Below are positions 11,503-25,420 of a stretch of 64,000 nucleotides of DNA, piece after piece. A model generated the notes under the pieces. That model ran no database searches, was not told the DNA's origin, and saw only the letters and a program-made list of their open reading frames with translations. Source of the stretch: Drosophila miranda. Its lineage: Eukaryota; Arthropoda; Insecta; Diptera; Drosophilidae. The stretch is taken from assembly GCF_003369915.1 (NCBI RefSeq), contig NC_046673.1, forward strand, positions 10,648,001-10,712,000. Reading direction: 5' to 3'. The translations under genes and the position numbers were made by a program. Position 1 is the first letter of the stretch; each line of letters begins with the position of its first letter.

Positions 11503-13300
11503 ACACATAAATATGTAAAGATCTTCTCCACAATTAGACCCCCACTGCGCCCCATCCCAGGGGCTGAATAAATAATTTGCAACTCATTTCGTAGATGGTT
11601 TTTATGAATTGCCGTGCAATTTTTAATGAAATTTATCGCGCTTATCCGGGCGCATTAATCAAAAACCGGGCATTTGGCTCCGTTATCACGCCGCGTAGCC
11701 GCGACCCCGCAACAACATTTACAGCAACGGCAACAGCAACAGAAACAGCAAAACAGATTTATAACGAAGCAGACTGTTGCTGCTGCTGTACGAGTGTGTC
11801 TGTCTCTGTTGCGCGCCTTTGACGGAGGTCGCTAATTTAAACCAAATGAATTGGCACATTTTTCACTTTTCCCCCAGTCCCCACTCCCCAGCTCTCCTCT
11901 CTCTCTGGCGGAAGTCAAATGAGCAGCGGGAATCTCCAAACGGAATCTGAACCGCAACCTGAACCTGAACGCAGACCCGGACCCGGGCCCAGACCCGTAC
12001 CCCGACACAATCCCCCTGCCCCGGCCAAAGCAGGCCGACAATGGGAGATGTCGGGGCGTAGTCACTTAATCCATGGCCCGGGCGATAAAAATCTTGAAAA
12101 TCCAACTTAAGTGTTTGGTAATTTATCTCACTGTTGTGCACCGCTCCATCTCCATCTCCACCTCTCGATGTCTTTCTATCTCTGTTGCTCTTCGTAGCAT
12201 ACGCGCGACAATTTTTTCGTATAATCGTGCTAGTCCTAGTCGCACTCCTGCTCATACTCCTACTCCTGCTTTGACGATTCCTTCAGTCGTCAGTCATCGC
12301 ACAGCGGGCTGCCACAGCCCAACCACAAATAAGCCAGGAAGAGCCACACCCCACACTCCCATCCCAGCGGCCCCAACCAGCAGCCACTTCCGGCATCAGC
12401 ATCAGCTCGTTGTCAGTCATTTTGAGTTTGGCTTTCGATGAAATGATAAATGATGAAAAATCTTGCCAAAGATTTAAAATTATCCAAGAGCAGAGTCAAC
12501 AGCAAATCAGCGGAGCAGGGGCCAGAGCCCGAACCCTGCCTGCGGAGGCAGCCTCTCGAAAATGAGCTTGCAAATACAGAAATGAGATGAGATAATACCC
12601 CCCACTTATGGCCAGCACTCCAAATTGGAAGCAGATGAGACAGGAACCAAATTTTGGCTAGAAGAGCGAGAGAAATTGAAAAACTAAAGTACAGTAAAGC
12701 ATGCCAAGGAAAGGTGTAGGGCTTCAAGGAGTTAGATGGAAAAAAAGATATCGGAAAGAGGGAGATGCGTTGATAACTATCTAATGAAAGTTGAAGGTAT
12801 AACTTTCATCAACGAAAAAACTTAATAAAATAAAAGTAACCCAAATGAAACAATGCTAGCGTAGATCATTCTTTGTAGCGCCCTATACGATTACCAAAAC
12901 TAAACTTTTCTTCAGAAAGAAAGTATCAGGTAAAATGATGTAATATAATATACGGCTACAGCGGAATGGATACAGCGATCAAGATAGCGAATCTCGAAGG
13001 AAAGTTCGTTGTAGGCAAAATTTGTAACATAGAATTGGTTTTTTCAGAATACGGAATTGCACTGTTCTGGGAATAAATTTTCATCGTTGCACGGAGGTTC
13101 GTAATAGAGAAGTTCGACTGTATCTATGTACATAGAATTATATCGCGATATATATCGATACATATGCCACCAGTAGTTTAGCGACATATCCTTCCCGGAA
13201 AATGTGTGGCTAGATCTATCGCGCGTGCGTACACATGGGCCTATACCCTTAAAACTAAAGTATCCTGAATGATCGTAACTTTATGATCGAGAAAATTGTA
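11500..13300. other. Non-coding block upstream of the tRNA gene
   Basis: No protein gene seen. It contains CAACAG/CTG-rich and CCTGAACC/GACCCGG-rich stretches (about 11720-12000). An exact TATCGATA (DRE-type) site lies at 13153-13160, in a run of ATATCG repeats shortly before the tRNA gene. Confidence 0.55.
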
Positions 13301-13314
13301 ACGAATTTAACTAA

Positions 13315-13385
13315 GCATCGGTGGTTCAGCGGTAGAATGTTCGCCTCCCACGCGAACGGCCCGGGTTCGATTCCCGGCCGATGCA
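13315..13385 (+). tRNA. tRNA-Gly (anticodon CCC)
   Basis: A complete 71-nt cloverleaf. The acceptor stem is GCATCGG paired with CCGATGC, with discriminator A at 13385. The anticodon stem TTCGC/GCGAA is perfect, with loop CTCCCAC and anticodon CCC at 13347-13349. The T stem CCGGG/CCCGG is perfect. The internal promoter is intact: A box TGGTTCAGCGG at 13322-13332 and B box GGTTCGATTCC at 13364-13374. It decodes the glycine codon GGG, which is rare in Drosophila genes. There is no intron. It stands alone in a gene-free stretch, and nothing suggests a pseudogene. Confidence 0.97.
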
Positions 13386-13390
13386 AAGTA

Positions 13391-13400
13391 TTTTTTTTTT
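13391..13400 (+). terminator. RNA polymerase III terminator of the tRNA gene
   Basis: A run of ten T bases begins five bases after the tRNA discriminator base, the standard Pol III termination signal. Confidence 0.9.
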
Positions 13401-14011
13401 CATTTTACACCCGATATCTGTAGAACTGGATGATTGGAAAACATCCCTGTTGATTTACACAATTATAAAGATTTAGAGATTGTGTTGGTTCTAAAGGGAA
13501 CAAAGTATAGTATAGTTGTGCAAAGTGCAAAGTATAGTTGGTTTAGTTGAGAAAAAGACAGATCTTCGGTTTTCAGACTGTAATATATTCCTCTCACAAA
13601 TCGTATCACATCTTAGGATCTTTTCTATATTATTTAATATCTTCGATCTACACATATTCGTCTGGAAAATAAATATTATAGTAAATATATAGTTCATAAC
13701 AGTATCAACTCGATCAGGGCTGACAGACAGCCCTGATCTGTTGAGCCGCATAAACTTCACGATTCCTATTAGGCTCACTAGAAATTTTATACCGTTGTTC
13801 CTTCCACTTTGTAGATCGAATTAATCCTTGCATGAACCGTTTAGGGTCTTATGCTCGGATTATAATTCCCTCTGTCATATTATATCCACCACTAATTCTC
13901 TTCCTCTTATTAAATTACTAATCCCCACACACCTTTCTAATAATTAGTACTTGTAGTGGTAATCGTATTTGTATTTTGAATGCATGCTTAGTTCTCCTAG
14001 CAAGTTTAGTG

Positions 14012-14233
14012 CTAATATTCCTCGTATATTAGTCTAACAGCTATCTTTCCTGCATGTTCGCGTTCGGTTCGGATAACGGGTCGCGCGTCATGCGGCAGCA
14101 CCCCCCGGTCGCTTGGGCGGGAGATGGGCTGCGTTTTGCCTGGGATCCGCGCGTAACAGCCTTCTGCTGGTGTCACACGGGCCACTTGATTGAGCAGTAG
14201 TTGCATCGCCACTTGAAAGATACGACATTGCAT
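14012..14233 (-). other. GC-rich coding-like island (possible exon or mobile-element remnant)
   Basis: Within AT-rich DNA, about 14050-14215 is abruptly GC-rich and carries an open minus-strand frame of 73 codons ending with TAG at 14012-14014. The peptide (including GKTQPISRPSD and GVLPHDARPVIR) is not low complexity and the frame uses many C- or G-ending codons. I do not recognise a family. There is no clear splice site, promoter or repeat boundary. It could be a decayed transposon frame, an isolated exon or chance. Confidence 0.25.
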
Positions 14234-17200
14234 ATTAACGTCCAGAAAATTAAAAAATATACATATGTATATATTTCCCTATTCGACCCGATTTGAGTGC
14301 GTGCAGCCCCTTGTCTTTTCTGCCATACTATTTCCGAATTTCCATTTACTTCAGCATTCCCTCACAACACTACATGTTTAAAAATTACAAAAATATACCA
14401 ACCATAACTAATTAATTACCGAATGAAGCTTAGATTTTATACTATGAGTCCACCATTTGAGAATTGATTAGTTTGCACCCAAACTTCTTAAATTTTTCAA
14501 AAGTTATTGTGAAAGTTATTTAATGCCACTCCGGGTAGTTTCTGGTCTCTCGACTCTGTGCATTGATAAATCTCCAGCACCTAATTTTCCATTCATATTT
14601 CATCACATTGCCCCTATTTGCCACCCCACCAGCGGCCCTGAGTTGCACTTTCTGAATGGGTTCTTCAGGGCCATTGTTTGCACGCATTTGACGGAGTGGA
14701 CAGTGGATCGTGTTGGATGGCCGGCAGCAGCAACCCTTGCTAGGATACCTCACCTCTCTGTACCCCTTCTGAAAGCCCCTCTGCGCTCATTTGCTCTATG
14801 ATTTCAACAGTTTTTCAATTGAGTAAAAGCTGAAGGCAAATGGGAAAATTGGGTTTTTCTTATAGTTTTTCCATGCTGCTGTTTGGCTGGCTACCGAAAA
14901 TGTTCTTGCTGCCGGTCCTGGACGTGGTTTTGGTCCTGTCGAATCCGTCGATATCCACCCTCGACCCAGACCCCCCTCTAACAGCGCCTCAAGGTGCTGG
15001 AGGGTTGGGCATGAGAGGATTCGAAGTTTTAAATAGCCATTAGCGAAAACGCTTATTAAAAATTTACATTTCATTCCACTTTACAGCTGAGCGAGCCAGG
15101 AGATGAGACGAGTTGAGTCGAGCTGAGTTTCGAGACTGGAAAATTCATTTCAGCTACCACCAAAGAACCAACCCCACACCAGCCCACACCACTCCCAAAC
15201 CCCTAAACCAAACCCAGTGTCCGCCTACTTCCTGCCGTTGATGGGGTTAAAATTTTCTGTTGTTGGATCTTTAGGTGTTCATGCCAAGTTAATTTAATAA
15301 TAAAACTGAAATTTAATTCATTTGTGGATAGGCCAGGTCCTGGTCGAGTCCAGTCTTAGTACCAGGAGTGGGGCGGGGGAAGAGTTGGCTATGGAAAAGG
15401 AGTTTCCCTGAGGGATAGACCCAACTGCTGGCCCCATCCGAGTTCGCCTCAGACTCAGCGTCTTTTCACTCGTTTTTAATATTATTTTCCAGTTATCTGA
15501 CCTTTTTCTTCTCGCAACTGTTGGCCAACCTCGGATCCGGCAACATTTTCCACAGCCAGAGGCCACAGAGAGAACAAGAAGGAGACGGCTTCTTTAATTA
15601 TGAGCCAAACAAGAGCTTTAAAATGCCAAACTAACATACACAGCCACCCACCCAAAAGATCTTAGCACTTAAAAGCGCTTGGAAAGGCATCCCCTCAGAA
15701 ACCCCTTCCTTTTTGGCCTGTCGTCTTGCATAAATTTCGGGACTGCGAGAGCACTTGCAGCCAAATTGAATTGCGTAAAACTAACCGCCGAATGCGCGCA
15801 GCACAATTAAGGTTGAGGTTTTATAGCCGCGCTGTCGATGGGGGTATGCCCCAATCCCGCCCCATAAACGGTACAATATCTCTCTGCCCCTCAGCCATGA
15901 GTTTGGCATTTCCCGGTTGCGGGTTTGGGGATCTGCGGGTGGCAGCTGTCAGTGCGTTAGTCAGTCGCTGTCAGTTTTCGGTTAGCTGCAGGCGGGGACA
16001 ACGCTGCCGCCATCCGCCATCTGCCATCCACCTCGATTCCTTAACATATCTTACCCCTCAATACCCATCACATACGAAATGAATCTTCAACACCCATCAG
16101 ATACGAAATTTATCTATGCGTGTGCTCGTATCTGGTATATGTATGAGCGTACCTGCACAATCACCTTTGCAGTTTGACAGCAGCAGCAGCCAAATGGGAT
16201 TTCAAATGCAAGAGCTCGAAATATATCCTACAGAATATTACACATGTTACATATGTATGAACGGAATTATGTAAGGAAGTAATTAGTTATTGCAGCCATC
16301 CAGCATACCCATCCCATACTTCATATGTGCAAAATGCAGAAAAAAAAGTCTAACAAACTGAAGCTAAAAAAATGTATGCACGAATTTGACACTCAGCCTG
16401 AAGCCGGGAGATATCTATAGATATATAGAGAGTTGTGTCTTCATCGTTGATTATTCAGTAACAGCGTAACACAATGGGCTTTAGACGTAGTAATATGGAT
16501 ATATGTGGATAACGATATGGATAAATGTATATTTTGATTCTCAAATACGTAGACACAGAAATGCTTAAAATTCTATTTTTTTCGATGCTTTTCCAACGTC
16601 TTACCTAGTCGACTCCCAGTACCCTTTACGGGACGAACGCGCTCTTGACACCAAGCCCAACCAAGAAGAAACAGCTCCAGGACGGTGTCCTGGTTGGTAC
16701 CAGGATTAGGATGAGGAGGGGAGAAGAAGCACACGAAACAGCTGGACCGGGAGTAAAATCAGAATCAGGAGCAGCGGGGAGCATGGCAAACGCTTTTTGG
16801 CCGCACAACAAAATTTGATTTGTATTTCTGTGGTTTACCTTTAGCCCCCAGTTTTCCAGCTCTCTCTCTCTCACTCTCCTGGCTGCCCAGAGGGACACGA
16901 ACAAAACTATGTTGAGGTGGAGGAAGGGGAAGAGGAGGAGGAGGATGGAGTGCCAGGAGTGTCAGTGGCACCTGGGCTTGCCTACTGTCGTAGATGCTGA
17001 GGTTGAAATGTAAAATGCACAGAATGGATTGTGCGGCTAACCGGAACAATTAAGGAATTTCCCCGGCAACTGTCCTGGTCCTGTCCCGGCCCTGGGTCTG
17101 TCCTAGGTCGGGCTCACGGAGTTGCAGTTACCAAATTACGAATGCCACATGGACCTGGCTGGATCCCCATTCCCCTGTAGTAGTCAGAGTCTTGCTTCTG

Positions 17201-20200
17201 CTATCCTCCTCAAAAATGATTAAGTAGATTGCAATGACTAAATTCGGAGCAGGACGACAAGACGATGACACGGCCCAGGACACGACGAAGACGTTGGCTG
17301 GCAAAGGCGATAAAATGGAAAAACCGACGGGGAAATCAGGAGATGGAGCTACCAGAATATGGCGTGTTGGCTTTTGTTTCTGGCCCAGCCAAATATGTCT
17401 TGCATACGAAATTATCATAAGCCCTGAAAGCTTTCCCACAGCCGCCTTCCCCTCATCGATATCTAGGAAACTCCATGAGCTCCAAATGCAACAGCAACAA
17501 CATGGTTGCAGAGTGACTGGGTGGTTCAGTGGATGGGTAGATGGGTGGTTCGGGTTCGGGTTCTGGTAATTCTTCTGGGGCCGGGGGCAGGACGGAGCCA
17601 GCGCTGGGCTATCGCAGCTGGCTACGTGGCCGTGTCTACCTCAACGTTGACGTTGGCACGGAAATAATTGAAAATACGTGTTTGGGTTTTTGCGGACAGC
17701 GGCAGTTGCTTGACAACACAAGCAACAACAATAAGGAGCCGGCCGCACGTTCGACCCAACGTTTGGGCCAACTTGGACTTGGCCACATTTCAGTTTGACA
17801 AATTTCACTTCGGCCCTGGCCCAGGCATAATAAATTTTGTAATTTCTTCAAATGAATTTTGAAAATCAACAGAACAGCCGGTGGGGTTGGGGCTTTACCC
17901 ATTATCGAAATGAGCCAACAATTTGTGACTGCGAATAGTAAAACCCCTATTTGAACTCTAGCCCCAACCAACCAACCACCCAACCACTATATTAATCATT
18001 ATTTTCTTGGAAATGGAAACTTTCAATGGCAGAACGGCACTAGCAATAGATGGAACAGCGGGCCATGGCCTTGGAATGAAGTTTTCCAGTGGCACAATCA
18101 TGCAGCATTATGGATAATGACTTCGAGACAGATGTGCTACGTATTGTCATTATAACCAATGAACCATCGATCCGCATTTGCCAGTTAAAGCTATAATTCT
18201 TTCTAATCAAGCTGAGAAGAAGAAAAAGGAAAATCAAAATCTACAATTACAGGATCGAAGCTAAAGACAAAGAACTTGTAATAGATCTCACACAAAGGTC
18301 CAGACAAACATTATTCTTTAATTTTTCACTATGCCTGTGACTGATCCCCAAATTTTTAATTGAATTTTCATTCAAAATTAGTACAAATACTAAACAAGGA
18401 TGTAAATTTTTCGATCCAGCCACCGTTCGAGGAGCTAATCGAATAACCAATTAATTGAAATAAATGGAACCAGTTTCTTGCGAAGAACATTTTACCTCAG
18501 AACAATGATCCTGGGATTGTATAGTATTTTTCACCTGCACTCAAAAGCCTCTTGCATGCCGATAGGCTGATTGCACAGGCACGGATTAAACGTGGAAATT
18601 ATTTAAGAAGTGGCTGCCTCTTATTCAAAGGCTGTAGGGTCCTTTTGGGTTATGCCGGAGGATAATCAGCCTATGCTATTTACTCTCTACCCCAATTGAA
18701 TGAAGCAACGCTATCCCCTGGCCATTAACATGGAAAGTAACAGTACCCGTCTTATAACGACCTGCCATATGTACGAGGCTTGCCAGACCTCCACTACCGT
18801 CCCCGTGCGCCGTCAAGCGCGTTCCCCTATTACAATTTATTTGTCCAAATCCTTTCGTATCTGCAAAGTGTGAGCCCCAACATTTTTGCATAAGATTTTA
18901 GTTTTTTCCCCAATGATCTCTGCCGTTATTCATTAGGTTTCCTTCAACATTTCATTGTATCTCTCTTAAAGTTTCTCACCGAGACTCCCTTGGAGCGTCT
19001 CTTCAAGCATCTGTTTGAATTATCCTTGACTGCTCTCAGTTCGATTCAGGAACATTCTTCAGTCTTCCCTTAAAGTTCTGGCGTAATTTGGCTTAAAGCC
19101 CGAGACCGACGATTCGATAGACATTCGATTTACGACAAAAATTTTAATTACCACAAATGAGAGGGAAGAAAACTCTTTTGGCTGGAAATTAGCTGGCAGG
19201 GAAAATCAATTAGCTGCCTTCCCAAAGAAAAATATACACAAAAAATAAAAATAGAAAAATAAACAAAGCCAGAAGCAGGACGATAGCCAGGAGGAGGCAC
19301 AGGATGAGATGAGATGGCGGTGGGCGAGTCGACCACTCGTACCACTCTTTAAATCAATAAATCATCTGCAAGCAAATTAGTTGGATGAGGAGGTTTGGGT
19401 GAGTGGATGGGTGGTTGGGCTCTGGAGTGGGTCAAGAGACCGACCATTAGTCTTGCTTGGACACGGCTCGACCCAAAGTTGTCCTTGCCCTTGCCTTCTC
19501 TCCTTCTCAAGTTCTCTTCTTCTTTATTTTTATTTTTATTTTTTCCGTTGTGTGATTTCCCAGCTAAAACCACGTGATTGGCTTTTAGAGGGTATCCACA
19601 TCCACCCAGGCCCAAATTCAGTCCCAGCCCCATCCTCTGCTTTGAGCAAATGAAATCCATTATATTCATGCGCAACAAAAGCCAAAAAGGATGAGTCCGC
19701 AGGACCCCGAAGGAAACAGGACTCTTGGACCAGGGCTTACTTCGCAGAGCCCTGAGCGCTGGGCGATGTGCTGTTCTGGCGACATAAAAAATTCATTAAA
19801 AGTAATAAACTAATTCCATTCGATCCTATTAAAAATCATTTTCGAATTAAGGATATTTGCATATCCTTAATAAAGTTTTACCGGACACAAAGGCACAGAA
19901 AGTGGGGAGTCGGGATTGGGCTTGGGATTGGGAAGGGGAGCTGGGGCCGAGGCCGGGCCGGGCCGGGCTTTGCCTTTGTGACATTTTACTGGCCATAAGC
20001 AGACAAGTGGATGAGCTGTGGATGCCCCACCTGCCCCTGAATCACCCCTGCTCCTGCAGCCGCTCATCAGCAGCGCCGTTGGTGGTTGATGCCATGCTGA
20101 TGAGCCAGGGACAAGGACCATTGACTGGGAGTGGGACTAGGTCCAAGGCCCAAGCGTCCTGGATGGGACTGGGGGGAAATCTTGTTTTTATTTGTTTGTT

Positions 20201-21310
20201 TACCGTCCGCAAAATGAACGTTGGCAGCTAGTACTGGTGGTGGGTGGGCTGGATATATATTTAAATTTTATCGCAAGAGGTCCGACGAGCCTGATTGCCT
20301 ACGGATTTGCCGTACCGAGGACACTTTCGGCTCACAGCTGCCAGGACTCATCAATCAGCTGCAGACTAATTACATAATCTCCTCTTGATTATGTTGCCGC
20401 ACAATTGTTGTTGCTGCCGCTGCTCTTGGGGCAAATTGAACTTGTTGAGTGATGCATAGCGGGACTCAGGACTTGGGACTCCGCACACAGGACATAGAGC
20501 TGGCCTGGAGGGTGGCCTAGAGACGGCGGTCTTTGTTTCAACAGCTAATCTTTGGTGCTCTTTTCGAGTGGCACAAAGAGTTCTCTTTTGTCACTCTGGA
20601 TTGGAATGGGACTGCGATTCGAAATGGGCTTAATAATGGGATTTTAGGAATGGCCGAAATTTAACCAAAACCGAACCTAGTCTTCTCAATACCATGACAT
20701 CCCAACGATGTTTTCACATCGTTCCCGCCTTATACTGACACAATTATAAATATTCAAACTAGATTCAAACTTGCTCTATAATTGTTTTAAAATATCTTAA
20801 ACAAAATAACACTATTTAACAGCCCCAGATCAAAAACAAAATAAATTTAATTTTTTTGTTGTTTTCAAGAATTTATTTATTTAATTATTTTCAAGATTTT
20901 GTTCTGAGGTAAGACCACATTTTTTGGAATTATTTTAGGAGTATCAATATTTTATATAACTACATCCCTTTTCCGCCCCAGCTCTCTATTTCTCTCTCTC
21001 TCTCGGGGTGTAATATTCTCATTCGAGAGAAGCTTTGTGAGAAAGTTGGTGCTGAAGAAGTTGAAAGAGAATCGGTTTATAATGCCTCTGGTGACCTTGA
21101 TCCGTGCACCAACAAAGTTTCCGCTTTCTTCGTCGCTAACACACAGTTCATCTGCCTTCTCCCTCGCTCGCTTTCTCGCTATCTTTTGGGATTTTCTTTT
21201 TTCTACGCATTTAATGAGCAACTGCAACAACAACAAAACTTCTGGAATGACCTTGACACTGAAAAGTAACTGTAAAAGAAAAATCCCAAAGAACTTTGCG
21301 TATTGCGCAA

Positions 21311-21392
21311 GCGGCGACGGCGACGACGACGGCGACTGCGACTGCGACGGCAACGGCTATGGCGACGGAGACAGCGGCGAGGACGGCGACGG
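21311..21392 (+). repeat. GGCGAC hexanucleotide repeat
   Basis: Imperfect GGCGAC/GACGAC/TGCGAC units for about 80 bases. The + frame reads as a Gly-Asp run within a 145-codon frame that otherwise has no recognisable domain. Confidence 0.85.
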
Positions 21393-24300
21393 CCAGCCAC
21401 TAAACTTTAAGGCGTGCCAAAAACCCCTTCCAAGTCTCCACCCTCCTCCAATCCTACTCAAACAACTTGAGTGACTTTCTCAGTGAGAGCAAGTGAGAGA
21501 AGAATAAGGGAAGCGAGCACGAGAAAGAGAGAGAGCGCGCAATACGGAGAAAGAGAAAGCGGAAACTTTGTTCTAAAGTTGGGTAAGAAAAAATTAAACT
21601 TACGCCAGTTTTAAGCAAAATTTTATACAAAATAACAAAAAGTGCCGACAACAAGAAAACGGCGAAGGTCGTCGAACTTTGACCCCAGCCAAGTTTACAG
21701 CCACAAAAGAAGTAGCAGCCCACACTACGAAGACTTTCTAATCACTTCCCCCTATATCATGCCCTACAGGGACAAAAGCTGAAGGCGAAGTGAGTGATCG
21801 AAGCATCAGAGCAAAGACACAGCCACTTGTACGAGGTAGGGTTGAGTAATAAAGGATCAATGGAGTTTTGCCATCGAATATATCTAAATTTAAATTGAAT
21901 GAAGTTTTGCAGTTTTTGTGATGTTATGTAAGGGTAATGCGCTAAAGTAGGCTGCAGATCGGTAGAATTATGAATGGCTTACTGTCCGGAGCATCGCATG
22001 TATTTACATTTGCGGTCGGATCTTCTTCTCCAAGTGCTGGCGGTAATTTCATAAGTACCTAATACATATGTACTTGAAACCAACTACAAAAACAAAAAGA
22101 CTTACAAAAGTGAAAGGCTTTATTTTTTTCTTCTTCTTTGTTTCTTTAGCCATTGCTCCAACGTCTCCTATTATCTTCTTATCGGCCCCATCCCCTGCCC
22201 TGTTCCATCGCACTTTGGGTTCTTTGGAAGTGGCTGCAAACTTTGTTTGAGACAAAAGTTTCGTCTGGCCGCTCTCCAGCGTCTCCTACCATCAGATTCC
22301 ATTCCAAACCGTACCCTTCCTTTCCATCTCATTTCATTCCATTCCATTCAGCCGCAGCGGAACCGAACCGAACCGAGCTCTACCGAACCCGACTTACCTT
22401 TCTCTCAACTGAACAGCTGCTGCTGCTGCCACTGAGATCAGCTGACTCTTCTTGCTGCTTCACCATCTGATCCATTTCCATTTCGTTCGCTTTAAGGACT
22501 TACGGAGTGAGGCCGTCGCCGCCGCCGCCCTTGTTCCCCATATTACGAGTATTATTAGGCCGAACCGTCGCCAAAGTTCCCAACAACAACAACAAAAACA
22601 AGAACAACAACAAACTTTTGACAATACCTAATTGCAAACTTTTTGATATCGCGTGAGGTTGGGGGCGTGAACCGCCTTCTGCTCATGATGCCGAAGCTTC
22701 GGCTGCTCCTGGTGCTGCCACTTTAAAGATGCGGCCCGCCCGTTGCGTGTGCGTCGGCTGGAGCTTGGCCTATTTTGTGTTCTATGTGACTTAGACGCTG
22801 CCGAGAGCAACAACCCAACCACACAACAACAGAAACAACAGAAACAACAGAGAAAGCTGCAAAAATGATAACATTTAGTGCGTCGCAAAAGTTTCCGCAC
22901 ACTTTTTGTTGTTTTTCGTGTTTTTTTTTTATCAATTTTTTTTCAAACTTCTTCAGCGTCGCCGGCAATGGTTTTATAGACCTCAGAAGTTTTTTGTTTG
23001 TGTTTTTGAAAAGTTGTTCAATGTGCCCCAAACTCGGCGCGCCGCCTTCCTGCCGTATGAAGGCGGGACGAAAGCAAAATCGATCAAATTCGACGACTTT
23101 TTGGATAAAAGTGGGTGAAATGCGTGAAAAAGGGTAATTTGATCTCTACTATTAATCGGTTCTGAATCGATTTTTAACGACTAAACGTTTATTGGATAAA
23201 GTATCACGATGCAAGACGAAATAATAGTTCGATTTGATCCGCTGCCGGCTGTGCGAAAGTTAAGTACTTTCTTGGTTCCTGATTTTTGACAACCGTATGT
23301 GTTCAATTATTCCTCCGGAAAGTGCGAGACATTCACAATGGACATATTTATTAAGGGTTTGAGCTGCATTTTATTTAATTATCGCGTTTCTTCTTTTTCG
23401 ATGAAAATTTGTTTAATAACAATATGTTCATTCAAATGTTTTACTTGGGCGATATTTACGATATAAACTTCCGCAGTCGAGTGTTCTACCACATTCGCTT
23501 TTCCTTCTTTCTTGAGCCATGCGATACAGAGCTGCATTTGAGAACGATACCTAGTACTTCTGACCGCTGAGTGTCACCCTTGGTCTAGGGCTCCTGGTCT
23601 CCTTCGTTGCATCTATTTTCTTTCACAGAATCATTCCAATCCCATATAATTTCTATAAAAGTCACCTCAACAGCCGGTTTATATTAATGGATAGTTCCTG
23701 GAGGTCTTTTCTTTAGCTTGAATAACAGTTAGCTTTATGGAGTTACTGATTATATTCGGACACATGGTGACATTATATGATATAAGAATTTCATTATAAA
23801 TAACTATGTTCCAGCGGGACCAATCCTCAGTATGCATATTTGATCGACACCATTGGTAACGAAATTTCGAAACTGTTTTGAACGCTCCCCATGAGCGGAA
23901 TGAATTATTTAGACCGTACGGAAAATGAATTCCGTAAAGTTCCCTTGGGAAATGATATGGGGAAGTGAAACTTCGGGCACCATTTCCCGGCTGATCAATC
24001 ATTTGATTGCAATTTTACCACACACGGAAAGTGTGGACCATAAAAATCAAGAAAAATCGTACACCAAGGCCCTCACCTCGTAACCCGTGTAGCCCGCACA
24101 CACACACCACACATTGTAAATCGCAGGGAAACGCAAAGGACTCGCCACTTAGCGGCTAAAGCCCCTCTGACAGCCTGTGGCTTGGCTTATATTTCATTCA
24201 TGATGCTCTCCCCTGCACGGAATCCAGCTCCAGCCCGTGCCCAGCGGTTGACAATTTTCAATAATTTACAAGGCCCGAGATGGCCCTGCTCTAGGGGGAG

Positions 24301-25385
24301 CACGCCACGCAGAGAGGGGAGATGTCAGCAGAAGCAGACTGAGACTGTAAAAAAGAATGACAAATGATCGTGCAAACATTTGGCAAATCCACGATTTCCA
24401 TAATGAGAGGCCCACGCACACGCACAGATACGCCATGCATGCATGACAGATAAATATTATGGCATAAAACACTTTGGGGGGAGTGGTGTGGCTCGGCGGC
24501 GGCAACAGTCGCGATGACGAAAACAAGGACGCCACTTGGCGCATTATTTCATGAGGTCGTTACAGTCAACGCTGTCTCTCCCACCTAGACCCCACCGTAC
24601 CGCACCGCGCCGCACCTCTCCTCACCTGTGGCAAGGCCTACACAATTCACCTCAAAGCTTGCCACCAAATGGACTTACTCCAAACATATAAATAACAACG
24701 GCAGACGGGCCGACGGGCCGACTTTACGAAGAAAGAAGAAAACGAAGAAGGAACCAGGCCCAATACTGCACTGAAAGAAATGGCTAAAGCATTTGATACA
24801 ATTCCATTAAAACTAGTTCTTGTTGGGATTCCTATATCGGATATAGTGCTATTTGTACTTTGCGAGCCAAAAGCTCTTCCAGGATAATGGAAACTGATTT
24901 ACTTATTTATTATTTACTTACCAAAAGATGCCATTTGGAATAGATGATATTGTGGGAATGCAACTTAGATCTGTGCCTAGGGGAAGGGAATTGAGCTCTT
25001 CTTTCTGTGTAGCAGGAGCAGGCGGTGGAAGAAGAAGCGTCGTCGAAAGGTCTATGGAAGGAGGCCAGCTAGCTTCAAAGAGAGCGTAGCATACTGCGTA
25101 AATAATGCCACCTGTGCTATATGAAGACTGTGTGAGTGAGGCTGGTTTCGTGGGGGCGGTCGGGGCATAAGCGACTGCCACACACCGCTTGACAAAATTA
25201 TGACTTCACTTACAAGAAAACATTAAAGTTTAACATTAAATGGCATGTCATTTGGGACGAAACACGACACAACTCCTCTGCCTCTCTGCCAGCACACCGA
25301 TGGATGGCAGCTCTGAGTCCTGGAGTCGGTGACTAACGGCATGTCAGGGGCACATGCGAATCCATGCGGTTGGGTCTTCCATTTT

Positions 25386-25389
<4 letters not shown>

Positions 25390-25418
<29 letters not shown>
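25390..25418. repeat. (GT)n microsatellite
   Basis: An uninterrupted GT run of about 29 bases. Confidence 0.95.

Positions 25419-25420
<2 letters not shown>

Noticed and set aside
21037..21474. Gly/Asp-repeat protein on the + strand
   Set aside because: The repeat is simple GGCGAC sequence and the flanking parts have no coding signature.
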